NCBI RefSeq assembly: GCF_900113015.1
Contig: NZ_FONV01000006.1
Coordinates: 186,001-250,000 of the forward strand
Direction of reading: 5' to 3'
Source: Actinoplanes philippinensis
GTDB lineage: Bacteria > Actinomycetota > Actinomycetes > Mycobacteriales > Micromonosporaceae
Length of the DNA stretch: 64,000 nt
The notes below the pieces were generated by a model, which saw only the letters and a program-made list of their open reading frames with translations, did not search any database and was not told the DNA's origin. The position numbers and the translations under genes are program-made. Positions 63,264-64,000 of this stretch are shown here, piece after piece. Numbering within the stretch: the stretch's first letter is position 1; every line of letters starts with the position of its first letter.

Positions 63264-63269
63264 TACGAT
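63264..63269 (+). promoter_or_regulatory. -10 hexamer TACGAT, leaderless start at 63276
   Basis: TACGAT ends six bases before GTG 63276; it lies inside the codons that a longer start (ATG 63255) would use, so the shorter protein is preferred. Confidence 0.5.
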
Positions 63270-63275
63270 GGAACC

Positions 63276-63758
63276 GTGTTCCGCGAAGACCACCGCACCG
63301 AACGCGAGCAGGAACTCGACGCCCGCGAGCAGGCGCTCGATGCCCGCGAGCAGGCACTCGACGACCGGGAGCGCCGACTCACCCGCCTCGAAGAGGAACT
63401 CACCATCCTGCGCGAAGCCGTGGAACAACGGGCCCGGCTGTTCGCCGAACGAGAGGTCGCCGCCGAACACCGCGAACGCCTCGCCGACGAACGCGACACC
63501 ATCGCCAACATCCGCGAGGCCCACGCCACCGCACGCGAACACGACCTCGACGAACGCCACACCCGCAGCACCAACGGCACCGACCCGCGCCCGGACCCGA
63601 TGAGACAGGTCCAAGGCGCCTTCGCCCGCGAGGTGTCGCGCCTCGACCGCAGCGACGCGTTCCTCGAACGCTCCCGGGCCGCCGTCCAGCGCGCCCAGGC
63701 ACGCCTCGACGAACTGCGCGCCGGCCGCGAATCCCACAACGGCCCCGACACGCAATAA
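63276..63758 (+). CDS. Coiled-coil protein, Glu/Arg-rich
   Basis: 160 residues. Almost the whole sequence is a charged heptad-like coil (REQELDAREQALDAREQ, DDRERRLTRLEEELTILREA) repeating a seven-residue DAREQAL unit, and again at the end (AFLERSRAAVQRAQARLDEL). No membrane or enzymatic motif. It may be a scaffold or signalling coil. A SigB/F-like promoter and the sigma gene follow on the same strand. Confidence 0.75.
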   Translation: MFREDHRTEREQELDAREQALDAREQALDDRERRLTRLEEELTILREAVEQRARLFAEREVAAEHRERLADERDTIANIREAHATAREHDLDERHTRSTNGTDPRPDPMRQVQGAFAREVSRLDRSDAFLERSRAAVQRAQARLDELRAGRESHNGPDTQ

Positions 63759-63771
63759 CCCCGTCGACCTG

Positions 63772-63799
63772 GTTTCAGCCTCCCGCCCTCAGGGGGAAA
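63772..63799 (+). promoter_or_regulatory. SigB/F-type promoter candidate
   Basis: GTTT (63772-63775), 18 bases, GGGAAA (63794-63799) resembles SigB/SigF promoters (GTTT-N-GGGTA). It lies before the sigma gene, so autocontrol is plausible. Confidence 0.35.
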
Positions 63800-63883
63800 G
63801 AGGGCACGGCACCCGGTGGAAGCGCTCCCACGAGCGTTCACCACCGCACCCCGGACCAGGAACCGACCGCAAGGAGCACCCCC

Positions 63884-64000
63884 ATGACCGTCATCGCCGA
63901 GACCACCACCAGCGCGACCACCGACCAGGCCGGCGAGCTGATCACCACGATGGCGGCACTCCCCGCCGGCCACCCCTCACGCCCCGCCCTCCGCGACCGG
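63884..64000 (+). CDS. Sigma-70 factor of SigB/F/G type, 3' end outside window
   Basis: Only 39 codons visible. The ATG has AAGGAG upstream. The visible end, ELITTMAALPAGHPSRPALR, matches the start of SigB/F/G region 2 (AALPAGHPxRxxLRDR). This family answers general stress or development signals. The gene runs off the window, so its anti-sigma partner cannot be checked. Confidence 0.65.
   Translation, partial: MTVIAETTTSATTDQAGELITTMAALPAGHPSRPALRDR

Noticed and set aside
1..64000. tRNA, rRNA, CRISPR arrays and intact insertion sequences
   Set aside because: No tRNA-like cloverleaf, no regularly spaced 24-40 bp repeats and no transposase DDE or HUH motifs found by reading; the only repeat blocks are the 26-bp and 76-bp tandems.

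Overview
The window is a very GC-rich stretch of an actinobacterial chromosome. It carries an SAM methyltransferase of the DUF574 type, a PIG-L/MshB-like deacetylase, a DinB-type protein (both typical of mycothiol-using bacteria), a UTRA-type GntR regulator and a SigB/F-type sigma factor start. Many genes begin directly 6-7 bases after a TAnnnT hexamer, as leaderless actinobacterial genes do. The overall picture fits Micromonosporaceae (an Actinoplanes-like genome); that placement is inference, as no rRNA or marker gene is present.

Layout. 1-2885: end of a KAP P-loop NTPase gene, translationally coupled to an Hsp70/actin-fold ATPase. 2896-12309: a block of secreted proteins: a seven-FN3 plus fourteen-RCC1-repeat protein coupled to a metallophosphatase, a TolB-like propeller, an FN3-like protein and a beta-helix protein. 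12599-16309: a nitrilase-fold protein lacking the usual nucleophile, an unknown protein, a tiny membrane protein and a TPR-like protein. 16355-18838: a tightly coupled operon of unknown proteins. 18877-31174: a mixed region of small housekeeping and accessory genes (M15-like peptidase, DUF574 methyltransferase, VanX-like dipeptidase, BrkB/YihY protein, ankyrin, Clp-N-like, DinB, SMI1/KNR4, histidine phosphatase, PIG-L deacetylase, GNAT), including one membrane-protein gene broken by a frameshift. 31276-36136: CHASE-PAS histidine kinase, a propeller gene remnant, and a divergent XRE regulator/aldo-keto reductase pair.

36308-40624 is the most interesting part: a leaderless gene for an EACC1-like small protein, then a caspase-TM-solute-binding-VWA fusion, then a membrane-anchored solute-binding protein. 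They are packed with a 1-base gap and a 4-base overlap. Topology suggests outside ligand sensing that controls a cytosolic caspase, which would be a conflict or programmed-death module.

40643-43000 holds an AraC regulator and a TAP-like secreted peptidase. 43248-44786 is a noticeably more AT-rich patch of small coupled genes around a seven-TM protein, probably acquired. 45068-52379 carries small families, a LysR regulator divergent from a quinone-oxidoreductase/SnoaL pair, a TauE/SafE exporter and a BKACE-like protein. 52686-54342 is a hydrolase/TetR pair with a palindromic operator. 55143-57432 is a GntR regulator and an acyl-CoA ligase. 57815-63220 encodes a large secreted GH59-type glycosidase and a lipoprotein polysaccharide deacetylase. 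The window ends with a coiled-coil protein and the first codons of a sigma factor.
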